A stretch of 64,000 nucleotides of DNA, taken from Bordetella petrii. GTDB lineage: Bacteria > Pseudomonadota > Gammaproteobacteria > Burkholderiales > Burkholderiaceae_B. Shown piece after piece: positions 55,235-63,170 of this stretch (positions within the stretch are counted from its first letter, which is position 1; the number at the start of each line of letters is the position of its first letter). A model generated the notes under the pieces. The model saw nothing but the letters and a program-made list of their open reading frames with translations. It did not search any database and was not told where the DNA came from. The DNA is taken from the NCBI GenBank assembly GCA_017745595.1, contig WMBV01000029.1:1-64000 (forward strand), in the 5' to 3' direction. A program made the translations under genes and the position numbers.

Positions 55235-56605
55235 ATGACCGCATCCCACCCCCATCCCAGCGCCGCGCTGGCTGAATTCGCCGCCAACCTGCGCTTCGAA
55301 GATATTCCGGCGTCCGTGCTGCGCCGGGCCGAAGACCTGCTGCTGGACTGCCTGGCCTCGATCCTGGCGGGCGCCGGCGCCCACCCGGTACAGGCCATCG
55401 AGCGCTACGCCGCCGCCATGGGGCCGGCCGATGGCGCCGCGCAGGTGCTGATCACCCGCCGCCAGACGTCGCCGCTGTTCGCGGCCATGGTCAATGCCGC
55501 CGCCGCTCATGTGGTCGAGCAAGACGACGTGCACAACGGCTCGGTGTTCCACCCCGCCGCGGTGGTGTTCCCGCCCGCGCTGGCGGTGGCCCAGGCGCTG
55601 GGGCGTTCCGGTAAAGACCTGCTGGTGGCCGCAGTGGCCGGCTACGAAGTCGGCATCCGCGTCGGCGAATACCTGGGGCGCTCGCACTACAAGATCTTCC
55701 ACACCACCGGCACGGTCGGTACGCTGGCCGCGGCGGTCACGGTGGGCCGGCTGCTGGGCCTGAACGCCGAACAGATGCTGCACGCGCTGGGTTCGGCCGG
55801 CACCCAGGCCGCCGGGCTGTGGGAATTCCTACGCGACGCGGCCGATTCCAAACAGCTGCACACCGCCAAGGCGGCCGCCGACGGCCTGACCGCAGCCTAT
55901 CTGGCGCAAGAAGGCTTCACGGGCGCGCGCCGCATTCTGGAAGGCGCGCAAGGCATGGCGGCCGGCATGTCCACCGACGCCGATCCCGCCCGCCTGCTCG
56001 ACCGCCTGGGCCAGCGCTGGGCCCTGGCCGAAACCTCGTTCAAGTATCACGCATCGTGCCGCCACACCCATCCGGCCGCCGATGCGCTGCAGCAGGCCAT
56101 GCGCGAATACAAGCTGCATGAAAGCGACCTGGCCGAAGTGGTGGCGCACGTGCACCAGGGCGCCATCGACGTGCTGGGCCCGGTGGTAGACCCCAAGACC
56201 GTGCACCAGTCGAAGTTTTCCATGGGTACGGTGCTGGCCCTCATCGCGCGCAGCGGGCGCGCCGGCCTGGCCGAATTCGACGCGGCCCTGGGCGACCAGG
56301 AAGTCGCCGGATTGCGCGGCAAGTTCCGCATGGAACTCGACCCCGAGGTCGACGGCGCCTACCCCGAACGCTGGATCGGCAAGGTCACCGTGCGCACCAC
56401 CGACGGCCGCGTCCTGCATGCGCGGGTCGACGAGCCCAAGGGCGATCCCGGCAACACCCTCAGCCGCGCCGAAATCGAAGAAAAAACCCTGAGTCTGGGC
56501 GTCTACGCCCAGGCCGCCACCGAAGCCGAAGTGCGCGGCCTGATCGACACCATCTGGAACCTGGAAAACCTGGCCCAGGTCGGCGCGCTGCTGCCGGCCA
56601 AGTAA
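55235..56605 (+). CDS. MmgE/PrpD family protein
   Basis: The 456-residue protein belongs to the MmgE/PrpD family (PF03972), which includes 2-methylcitrate dehydratase and itaconate-forming cis-aconitate decarboxylase. LLLDCLASILAGAGAHPVQAIERY, HVVEQDDVHNGSVFHPAAVVFPPALA and ETSFKYHASCRHTHPAADAL are conserved. Length fits. Which acid it handles cannot be told. It is coupled to the acyl-CoA dehydrogenase, so the two probably act in one degradation path. Reading through from an earlier frame would merge it with the upstream gene, but its own ATG is clear. Confidence 0.9.
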   Translation: MTASHPHPSAALAEFAANLRFEDIPASVLRRAEDLLLDCLASILAGAGAHPVQAIERYAAAMGPADGAAQVLITRRQTSPLFAAMVNAAAAHVVEQDDVHNGSVFHPAAVVFPPALAVAQALGRSGKDLLVAAVAGYEVGIRVGEYLGRSHYKIFHTTGTVGTLAAAVTVGRLLGLNAEQMLHALGSAGTQAAGLWEFLRDAADSKQLHTAKAAADGLTAAYLAQEGFTGARRILEGAQGMAAGMSTDADPARLLDRLGQRWALAETSFKYHASCRHTHPAADALQQAMREYKLHESDLAEVVAHVHQGAIDVLGPVVDPKTVHQSKFSMGTVLALIARSGRAGLAEFDAALGDQEVAGLRGKFRMELDPEVDGAYPERWIGKVTVRTTDGRVLHARVDEPKGDPGNTLSRAEIEEKTLSLGVYAQAATEAEVRGLIDTIWNLENLAQVGALLPAK

Positions 56606-56637
56606 GCGGCGCAGGCAAGGCGCGGGCCGCGGTGTCG

Positions 56638-56726
56638 GGTGTCTGACTCCGTAGGTGTCAGACACCGATGCCTTGGAATGCCCAAGCCCCGCTTCGGTGT
56701 CTGACACCCTGCGGGAGTCAGACACC
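56638..56726. repeat. REP-like pair 11
   Basis: Unit 56638-56666 is a shortened reverse type A (centre TCCGTAGGT). Unit 56696-56726 is a standard forward type A preceded by CTTC. They are 29 bases apart, between the convergent MmgE/PrpD and rph genes. Confidence 0.88.
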
Positions 56727-56758
56727 TGGCCGGCAGATGGACTTGCCCGCCGCGGCGC

Positions 56759-57523
56759 TTACGCCAGCGCCTCGCGCTGCGCCCGCACCAGTTGCGCGAT
56801 GCCGTGTTCGGCCAGCCCCAGCATGGCGTCGAGCTCGGCGCGCGCGAAGGTGGCGCCTTCGCCGGTGCCCTGCACTTCCACGAATGCGCCCGCACCCGTC
56901 ATGACTACGTTCACATCCGCATCGCAGGCGGAATCTTCCTGGTAGTCCAGATCCAGCACCGGGCGGCCGGCCACCATGCCGACCGATACCGCGGCTACCG
57001 TGTCGCGGATCGGGTTGGCGGCCAGGTCGCCGCGCTGCATGAGCAGCGCCACGGCATCGGCCGCGGCCACCCAGGCGCCGGTGATGCTGGCGCAGCGGGT
57101 GCCGCCGTCGGCCTGCAAGACATCGCAGTCCAGGTGCAGCGTGCGCTCGCCCAGGGCCTGCATGTCGAACACGGCCCGCAGGCTGCGGCCGATCAGGCGC
57201 TGGATTTCCTGCGTGCGGCCGCTCTGCTTGCCGCGCGCCGCCTCGCGATCGCCGCGCGTGTGCGTGGCACGCGGCAACATACCGTATTCGGCGGTTACCC
57301 AGCCCTGGCCGCGCCCCTTCAGAAAGGGCGGCACCTTGTCGAGCACGCTGGCCGTGCACAGCACATGCGTATCCCCGGCGCACACCAGCACCGAGCCCTC
57401 GGCATAGCGGGTATAGCCGCGCTGCAGGCTGAAGGAACGCAATTGATCGACGGCGCGGCCGGACGGACGCGGCACGGCAGTGGCGAAAGAAGAGGACACG
57501 GGGCAGGCTCCGGACATGGACAT
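56759..57523 (-). CDS. rph: ribonuclease PH
   Basis: The 254-residue phosphorolytic exoribonuclease trims tRNA 3' ends. It has [28 protein letters not shown] at the N-terminus, the [17 protein letters not shown] phosphate/RNA site, [14 protein letters not shown], and [21 protein letters not shown]. Length is a little above the usual 240 because of the N-terminal 10 residues; the start may be at 57517. It diverges from yicC across 111 bases. Confidence 0.95.
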   Translation of the reverse strand: MSMSGACPVSSSFATAVPRPSGRAVDQLRSFSLQRGYTRYAEGSVLVCAGDTHVLCTASVLDKVPPFLKGRGQGWVTAEYGMLPRATHTRGDREAARGKQSGRTQEIQRLIGRSLRAVFDMQALGERTLHLDCDVLQADGGTRCASITGAWVAAADAVALLMQRGDLAANPIRDTVAAVSVGMVAGRPVLDLDYQEDSACDADVNVVMTGAGAFVEVQGTGEGATFARAELDAMLGLAEHGIAQLVRAQREALA

Positions 57524-57634
57524 TGCGCCGCATTGTACGTGGGGCCGCGGCGCTTAAAGTATCTTGAGGTATCCTGCTGTAAAGTGCGCCGCCCGGCGCT
57601 GCGCCCTATTCCCGGACTTTTTCAGGACACCCCC

Positions 57635-58567
57635 ATGATCCGCAGCATGACTGCTTTCGGCAATGCCCGCGCCGACCTCGAACAGGGCACCTTGGCCCTG
57701 GAACTGCGCAGCGTCAACAGCCGTTACCTGGACCTGTACTTTCGCCTGCCCGACGAACTGCGCCATGCCGAAACGCCACTGCGCGAATTGTTGACGGCCA
57801 ATCTGGGGCGCGGCAAGGTCGAAGTGCGCGCCTCGTATGCCCGCAATGCCAGCACCGAACTGACCCGGCTCGATCCCGCCTGGCTGCAATACCTGGCCGA
57901 GCAGCTGCAGACGGCGCGCAGCGTGCTGCCCGAGGTGGCAGCGCCGCGCCTGGCCGAACTGTTCAACTGGCCCGGCCAGCGCGGCAACGATGCGCTCGAC
58001 CCGCAAGTCTGGGGCGCCGCCTGCGTGCAGGCGGCCAAGCAGGCCCTGGCGCAACTGCAAGAAGGCCGCGAACGCGAAGGCCAGCGGCTGGCCACTACGA
58101 TGCTCGAATGCGCCGACGGCGTGGCGCGCATCGTCGAATCGGTCGAAACGCACTTGCCGCAATTGCTGGCCGACCACCGCGAAAAACTGGCGACCAAGCT
58201 GCGTGAATCGGTCGAAGCGGCCTTTCCCGGCGGTTTCACCCACATCTCGGGCCCCGAGCTTTCCGAGCGCCTGGCCCAGGAAGCCAACTTGTTCGCCCTG
58301 CGCATCGACGTGGCCGAAGAACTGGCACGGCTGCGTTCGCACCTGGAAGAACTGCGGCACCTGCTGGGTGGCGGCGGCAAGGCCAAGGCCGACGGCAAGC
58401 GCGGGGGCGGCAGCGCCGGCAAGCGCCTGGACTTCCTGTTCCAGGAAATGAATCGCGAGGCCAATACGCTGGGGTCCAAGGCCGGCAGCATGGACGTCAC
58501 CCGCGCGGCCATGGACTTGAAGCTGCTGATCGAGCAGATGCGCGAGCAGGCGCAGAATTTGGAGTGA
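57635..58567 (+). CDS. yicC: YicC family endoribonuclease-like protein
   Basis: The 310-residue protein begins MIRSMTAFGNARADLEQGTLALELRSVNSRYLDLYFRLP, the conserved YicC N-terminus. Its C-terminal DUF1732 region carries KRLDFLFQEMNREANTLGSKA. Recent work links YicC proteins to RNA cleavage, but roles remain incompletely known. AGGA lies 8 bases before the ATG at 57635. The usual downstream gmk is not adjacent: a 337-base gap and a toxin-antitoxin pair follow. Confidence 0.93.
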   Translation: MIRSMTAFGNARADLEQGTLALELRSVNSRYLDLYFRLPDELRHAETPLRELLTANLGRGKVEVRASYARNASTELTRLDPAWLQYLAEQLQTARSVLPEVAAPRLAELFNWPGQRGNDALDPQVWGAACVQAAKQALAQLQEGREREGQRLATTMLECADGVARIVESVETHLPQLLADHREKLATKLRESVEAAFPGGFTHISGPELSERLAQEANLFALRIDVAEELARLRSHLEELRHLLGGGGKAKADGKRGGGSAGKRLDFLFQEMNREANTLGSKAGSMDVTRAAMDLKLLIEQMREQAQNLE

Positions 58568-58870
58568 TGCATCAGGAAGGCCCGCGCCATCCCAAAGCCA
58601 TCCGCCAAATCATTGTTTTGCAGCGGGAAGCAGGTTCAGGTATGGCCCGATGATTCGAAAGTGGATGATGAATCGATCCCGGGCCTTTCCATCAACCCAT
58701 TACCCCTCAATACAATGCTGCCAACAATGCAGCATCGACTCTCTGTCGGCATCTTCCAACATCGGCAAGCCGTCGCTCGCAGGCTGACTTTCTGCCAGAT
58801 CCAACAAGAGCAAGCATGATCCGCTAAACGGAAGGGCTGCTGATCCCCTGGAACCGTTTTTCAATTGCTC
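58568..58870. other. gene-free gap between yicC and the toxin-antitoxin pair
   Basis: No convincing gene is seen in this stretch. One hairpin lies at 58715-58735 (arms ATGCTGC and GCAGCAT, seven-base loop) but lacks a T-run. Base composition drops toward the toxin gene. The gap may be the edge of an inserted segment. Confidence 0.35.
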
Positions 58871-58899
58871 TTGTTTCAACTAATCCATTGGATTAGAAT
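58871..58899 (+). promoter_or_regulatory. higBA promoter with internal operator
   Basis: A -35 like TTGTTT (58871-58876) and a -10 like TAGAAT (58894-58899) are separated by 17 bases. Inside the spacer, CTAATCCATTGGATTAG at 58880-58896 is a perfect dyad with 8-base arms that reaches into the -10 box, an expected operator for repression by the antitoxin. Transcription should begin almost at the toxin ATG at 58905, which would make the message nearly leaderless. Confidence 0.7.
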
Positions 58900-58904
58900 A
58901 GCAC

Positions 58905-59261
58905 ATGTACGACGTCATGCATGGCATTGCCGAACTGCCTTCTTACATCCGCCTGGCCGATAAGCTCTTGAGTGCGGAAGAACGCCAAGACCTGATCGGC
59001 TATCTGGCCGAGCATCCTAAAGCCGGGGACATCATGGAAGGCACGGGTGGCGTGCGCAAGCTGCGCTGGCGTCGTGGCGGCCAGGGCAAAAGCGGTGGTG
59101 TGCGCGTCATCTACTACTACCACGATGACCTCATGCCCCTGTATCTGCTGACGCTCTTCGCCAAGGGCGACCAAGCCAATCTGAGCAAAGCCGAGCGCAA
59201 CGATCTGGCCGGTTTGGTCGATGTACTGGTGAACATCTGGAAAGAACGATCGAAATCATGA
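58905..59261 (+). CDS. higB: RelE/HigB-type toxin
   Basis: The 118-residue protein belongs to the RelE/HigB toxin superfamily, mRNA interferases that cleave translated messages. VRKLRWRRGGQGKSGGVRVIYYYHDDLMPLYLLTLFAKGD is the conserved RelE core strand region with basic and aromatic residues. The antitoxin overlaps its stop as ATGA, with toxin first as in higBA. No ribosome site is visible before ATG 58905; an internal ATG at 58917 also exists. The symbol reflects family and gene order, not proof. Confidence 0.85.
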   Translation: MYDVMHGIAELPSYIRLADKLLSAEERQDLIGYLAEHPKAGDIMEGTGGVRKLRWRRGGQGKSGGVRVIYYYHDDLMPLYLLTLFAKGDQANLSKAERNDLAGLVDVLVNIWKERSKS

Positions 59262-59542
59262 GCACCGCATTCAACAACATCAAGCAAGGCTTGCAAGAAG
59301 CAATTGCCCATGCCAAGGGCGATACTCGTGGCGTACGCGTGCATCGTCCCCGCGAAGTCGACGTGAAGGCCGTCCGCGCCAAAGTCGGTATGACTCAGGA
59401 GCAGTTCGCTGCACGGTTCGGTTTTTCCACGGCGACCCTGCGGCACTGGGAGCGCGGCGACCGCACTCCCAGGGGGCCGGCGTTGGTTTTGCTTAATGTG
59501 ATCGAGCGAAATCCCGAGGCGGTCATTGAAGCGCTGGCCTGA
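59258..59542 (+). CDS. higA: XRE-type antitoxin
   Basis: The 94-residue protein has a C-terminal helix-turn-helix of the XRE type (VRAKVGMTQEQFAARFGFSTATLRHWERGDRTPRGPALVLLNVI), resembling HigA/NadS antitoxins. It should bind and neutralise the toxin and repress the pair through the dyad at 58880. Four-base overlap with the toxin gene gives coupled translation. Confidence 0.87.
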   Translation: MSTAFNNIKQGLQEAIAHAKGDTRGVRVHRPREVDVKAVRAKVGMTQEQFAARFGFSTATLRHWERGDRTPRGPALVLLNVIERNPEAVIEALA

Positions 59543-59632
59543 CGAAGGTGGAAAAAAACACGCATGAAAAAGCAGCAAGGCCAGCGCCGCTTTCCGCCCA
59601 TGCACTGCCGCTCAATCTGCCTGCCAGGAAAC

Positions 59633-60109
59633 CTACGAAATACTCGGCTTCAAAAATACGTAGCCTATGGCCCGCACGGTCTGAATCGGCACTTCGAAGC
59701 CGGCCTTTAGTGCCTTTGCTCGAATCCTGGCAATAAGGCTGGCGACAACTCGCGATGAGTATTCATTGTCCTGCACCTCTTGTTTCACGGCCTCATAAAG
59801 CGCCGTGTAAGACACAGGTTTGCCAAGATTTTCCAGAAGACAATTGAGTAGCCGCATTTCGGCGCCAGTGCACTTAATCATTTCGCACTTGGGGCTACAA
59901 AGAACACTGACGCGAAAATCCAGTATCCATTTCTGAGGCGCGCCAGATACTTTTTCGTTGGCATTAGCCTGTTGTTCAGCGGTCGCTTCTTTTTCTGCCA
60001 CCTCTTGTTCGATCACTGCAATTACGCTGCTCAGCTTTCCAACAACATCAGCCAGCTGAGTCAGCATGCGCCGCAACTCGCTCAGCGCAACGAATCCTGG
60101 CTTACACAT
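59633..60109 (-). CDS. orphan winged-helix (OmpR/PhoB-type) DNA-binding protein
   Basis: The 158-residue protein has no receiver domain. Residues about 10-55 form a heptad-rich helix (ELRRMLTQLADVVGKLSSVIAVIEQEVAEKEA), probably a coiled coil for dimerisation. From about residue 75 there is a winged-helix of the trans-regulatory C-terminal type (CEMIKCTGAEMRLLNCLLENLGKPVSYTALYEAV, then SSRVVASLIARIRAKA, and TVRAIGYVF at the end). Such a domain usually binds DNA under control of a linked sensor; here the control is unknown. GGAG lies before the ATG at 60109. It is convergent with the antitoxin gene. Confidence 0.72.
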   Translation of the reverse strand: MCKPGFVALSELRRMLTQLADVVGKLSSVIAVIEQEVAEKEATAEQQANANEKVSGAPQKWILDFRVSVLCSPKCEMIKCTGAEMRLLNCLLENLGKPVSYTALYEAVKQEVQDNEYSSRVVASLIARIRAKALKAGFEVPIQTVRAIGYVFLKPSIS

Positions 60110-60465
60110 GCCCTCTCCCGCCAAAGGTGCGATGCCAAATGCCCGTTCCCAGACTACGTTGCTTCAGGGCGAGGCCATAACACTACAACTCACATGGATG
60201 ACCTCGCGATTCATCATTCACATGCCAGTCTCTCCGATATGCGATAGCCCGCATATCAAAAGTTAAGAAATACTACCATTTTTGAGACTAATTATTTCGA
60301 ACCTCGAATCGCCTGAAAACTCTTTCTTGAATGCGAAAAATTCAATTTATTTGAATTCGCGCAACAACCTGGGATTAGTTTATTTTTTTGCAATAAAGCC
60401 CATCGATTTCATTATTTTTGTGGCATAAATACACAAAATTTTGTGCATTAATCTGCGTTACTAAC
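60110..60465. other. AT-rich palindrome-bearing gap
   Basis: This stretch is far richer in A and T than its neighbours. Three dyads are present: 60296-60308 (TTCGA and TCGAA arms), 60339-60357 (AATTCAA and TTGAATT arms) and 60432-60445 (CACAAAATTTTGTG, perfect). No gene was found. It probably holds the promoter of the orphan regulator and binding sites, or is a remnant of acquired DNA. Confidence 0.45.
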
Positions 60466-61410
60466 TCAGTTCGTGCCGCCTGCGCCCGAACCCGCACGCT
60501 CCCGGCACACCCGCCGCACCAGTTGCCGCAGCCAGCGATGTGCCGGGTCTACCTCCAGGCGCGGATGCCACATCTGTGAAATCGTGATGGCCTCAGCCGG
60601 AAAAGGAAGCTCGAACGCCTGGAACCCGGCCACGTCCCGCCTGCCTGCGGACTGGTCGGGCAGATAAGAGGCCGGAAGCAGCGCGATCAAATCCGACGCC
60701 ATGGCCACGGCCAGCGCCGCGGGAAACCCGGGCACGACACAGGCCACCTTGCGGACCAGGCCCATCCCGGCCAATGCGTCATCGGCCGGGCCGTGCGCCA
60801 GCCCGCGGCGCGAGGCAACGACATGGCCATACGCCACATAATGCTCGGCGCTGATCTCCGGCGCGGACAGCAGCGGATGGCCGGCCCTGACCACGCCCAC
60901 GAAATGATCGCGGAACAGCGCCTGAAGGCGGATTTCCGGCCCCATGTCGTTGCCGACCACGCCGATTTCCAGGTCGACCAGTCCTTCGCGCAGATAGCGG
61001 GAATTCTTCTCTATCTTGGGCGCGAAGCGCAAACACACACGCGGGGCCACGCTGGCCACGGCGGCAATCAGCATCGGACCGAAGGCCTCGACAAACCCCT
61101 CGTTGGCTCGTATGGCGAACACGCGGTCCAGCCCGGATAAATCCAGTTCGGAAACCGCGGGCTGCAGCAAGCCGCGGGCTTCGAGCACGACATCGCGGGT
61201 TCGCTCGCGGATGGCCTGCGCATGAGGCGTCAGAACCATGTGGCGCCCCGCCCGTACCAGCAACGGGTCGCCGGTGATTTCACGCAGCCGCCCCAGCGTG
61301 CGGCTCATTGCCGAAGTGCTCAGCCCGATGCGCCGTGCCGCGCCGGCCACGCTGCCCTCGGCCAGCAGCACGTCAAGCGCCGTCAGCAGATTGAAATCGG
61401 GTTCGGACAT
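60466..61410 (-). CDS. LysR family regulator, divergent from an MFS exporter gene
   Basis: The 314-residue protein starts MSEPDFNLLTALDVLLAEGSVAGAARRIGLSTSAMSR, a LysR head of the NodD/PcpR-like subgroup that begins with an LNLL-type helix, and has a full effector domain. It diverges from the MFS gene over 154 bases. That region contains GTGCAA twice, 13 bases apart (near 61481 and 61494), a possible direct-repeat operator. Control of the exporter is likely. Confidence 0.87.
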   Translation of the reverse strand: MSEPDFNLLTALDVLLAEGSVAGAARRIGLSTSAMSRTLGRLREITGDPLLVRAGRHMVLTPHAQAIRERTRDVVLEARGLLQPAVSELDLSGLDRVFAIRANEGFVEAFGPMLIAAVASVAPRVCLRFAPKIEKNSRYLREGLVDLEIGVVGNDMGPEIRLQALFRDHFVGVVRAGHPLLSAPEISAEHYVAYGHVVASRRGLAHGPADDALAGMGLVRKVACVVPGFPAALAVAMASDLIALLPASYLPDQSAGRRDVAGFQAFELPFPAEAITISQMWHPRLEVDPAHRWLRQLVRRVCRERAGSGAGGTN

Positions 61411-61564
61411 GTGCGTTGCGCCTTATGTTTGCAGACACCCGGCGGGACAGGACGCAAGATACCGCGTCTGGTGCAACGTATTAGTGCAATCGGTGCGCCT
61501 TCCGCCCTGTAGTCGCCGCAATTATATTTCGTGGACGTTTTGAACGATGATAAGGGGCGATTCC

Positions 61565-62962
61565 ATGGAATTATTTAGTGACCAGCCTGGCGACGAAGGC
61601 CTGCCCGGCCGCCAGCGCGCCGCCGTCCTGGCGGCACTGATGGCGGCCACCGTCATGGTGGTATTCGATGGGTCCGTGATCAACATTGCATTGCCGAAGA
61701 TGGCCGACGCGCTGCGGGTGCCGCCGGCCGTCGCCGTATGGTTCGCCAACGCCTACCTGCTGTCGGTGGCCATGACACTGGCCATTTTCGCGGCACTGGC
61801 GCGCCGTGTCGGGTTTCGGGCCTTGTTCCTGTTCGGCGTTGCCCTGTTCACCCTGGCGTCGGCCGGTTGTGCGCTCGTGTCGGATGCGTACGCACTGATT
61901 GCGATGCGGGTGTTGCAAGGCCTGGGCGGCGCGGCCGTGGTCAGTATCGGGCCGGCGATTCTGCGGTCGGCGTTTCCCGGCCGCCTGCTGGGCCGGGTCC
62001 TGGGCCTGAACGCGCTGCTGATCGCCGCCAGCACGGCCATCGCCCCGATTGTCGGCGGCACGCTGCTCGATGCCTGGGGCTGGCAGTGGCTGTTCGCCTT
62101 GAACATCCTTCCCGGCGCGGCGGCGCTGGCGATTGCCATGAAAGCCCTGCCCGTGCGTCCAGCGGCCGCCCGTGCGCCTTTCGACACCCCGGGGGCGGTG
62201 TTGTCGGCCCTGCTGGTGGGGGCGTTGATCATGGCCGCCGATCACGCGGCGCTGCCGGATGGCGCCGGGTATGCCCTGGCCGCGCTGCTGGCCGGTGCGG
62301 GGTTTGTGTGGCGCATGCGGCATGCCAGGCAGCCGCTGCTGCCTCCGGCCATTTTTGCGTCGGCCCGGTTTTCACTGGCGGCGCTGACCTCGATGGCATC
62401 CTTCGTGGGGCAAGGCATCACCTTTGTGGCGCTGCCGTTCTTGTTCCAGAACGTATACGGCTACGGCGCGTTCGAAACTGCGCTGTTGTTCACGCCCTGG
62501 CCGGTAGGCATTGTGCTGGTGGCTTCCCATGCCGGACGACTGGCCGACAAGTATCCACCCGCCGTGATCTCCACCGTCGGCGTGGCCACGCTGGCGGCGG
62601 GCCTGGTTGCGCTTGCCCTGCTGCCCGAACAGCCGCAGGTCTGGGAAATAGGCGTGCGCTGCTTGCTGTGCGGAATGGGCTTCGGCTGCTTTCAAAGCCC
62701 CAATAACCGGGAAATGCTGTCGAACGTGTCGCGCGACAACAGCAGCTACGCATCGGGCGTGCTGGCCATCATGCGCACATTCGGCCAGTGCCTGGGCGCG
62801 GCGGTAGTGGGCGTGCTGCTCGCCGTGTATGCGCCGGACGGCGCCGCGGCATTGCCGCGGCAGGCAGTACAACTCAGCCTGTGGATTGCGGCGGCGGTGA
62901 CGGGGGTGGCAGTCGTGCTGAGCTTGAGCCGGCTGCGAGGCAGCGCTTATCGCCTGGCGTAA
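61565..62962 (+). CDS. MFS drug-efflux-type transporter (DHA2 family)
   Basis: The 465-residue membrane protein has about fourteen hydrophobic helices. FDGSVINIALPKMADAL near residue 38 is the motif of the DHA2 (EmrB/QacA) family, and VLQGLGGAAVVSIGPAIL is the usual helix-4/5 region. AAGGGG seven bases before ATG 61565 decides the start over ATG 61547. It should export a small toxic compound using the proton gradient. The substrate is not evident. Confidence 0.88.
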   Translation: MELFSDQPGDEGLPGRQRAAVLAALMAATVMVVFDGSVINIALPKMADALRVPPAVAVWFANAYLLSVAMTLAIFAALARRVGFRALFLFGVALFTLASAGCALVSDAYALIAMRVLQGLGGAAVVSIGPAILRSAFPGRLLGRVLGLNALLIAASTAIAPIVGGTLLDAWGWQWLFALNILPGAAALAIAMKALPVRPAAARAPFDTPGAVLSALLVGALIMAADHAALPDGAGYALAALLAGAGFVWRMRHARQPLLPPAIFASARFSLAALTSMASFVGQGITFVALPFLFQNVYGYGAFETALLFTPWPVGIVLVASHAGRLADKYPPAVISTVGVATLAAGLVALALLPEQPQVWEIGVRCLLCGMGFGCFQSPNNREMLSNVSRDNSSYASGVLAIMRTFGQCLGAAVVGVLLAVYAPDGAAALPRQAVQLSLWIAAAVTGVAVVLSLSRLRGSAYRLA

Positions 62963-63004
62963 GCCGTGCCTGGCACCGCAATATGAGGCGCCCTGCCCTG
63001 CCTC

Positions 63005-63035
63005 GGTGTCTGACACCCTTCGGGAGTCAGACACC
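63005..63035. repeat. REP-like single unit 12
   Basis: One forward type A unit with centre ACCCTTCGGGA, as in pair 4, lying between the MFS gene and the next Bug gene. The rest of the 62963-63170 gap holds an AAGGAG ribosome site for the Bug gene and nothing else recognised. Confidence 0.88.
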
Positions 63036-63170
63036 TGGCAACTCAACACCCGGCAACTACAAACCGTGAGAAGTTCACGCTGTGAAAAAGTACTGCGCGG
63101 CGCGATTCAATTTGCCCGGCTTCGAGGATAAGGTGAGACTCTATATTCCAGAACTATAAGGAGAGAGACC

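Noticed and set aside
54032-56605. Apparent 857-residue fusion including MmgE/PrpD
   Set aside because: Its first half is out-of-frame reading of the acyl-CoA dehydrogenase gene; the real MmgE/PrpD start is at 55235.
28087-56726. Short palindromic repeats as a CRISPR array
   Set aside because: Units are dispersed over tens of kilobases, alternate in orientation, differ in subtype, and never form a run with uniform unique spacers; no cas genes are present.
56792-58567. 591-residue frame ending in YicC
   Set aside because: The N-terminal half is antisense to rph; YicC similarity begins exactly at 57635.
58613-58819. Possible 68-residue gene between yicC and the toxin
   Set aside because: No ribosome site, no family and no distinctive codon pattern.
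28087-63035. The same repeats as ordinary intrinsic terminators
   Set aside because: They lack T-runs and also occur inside operons and in divergent-side gaps, so hairpin formation is likely but termination is not shown.
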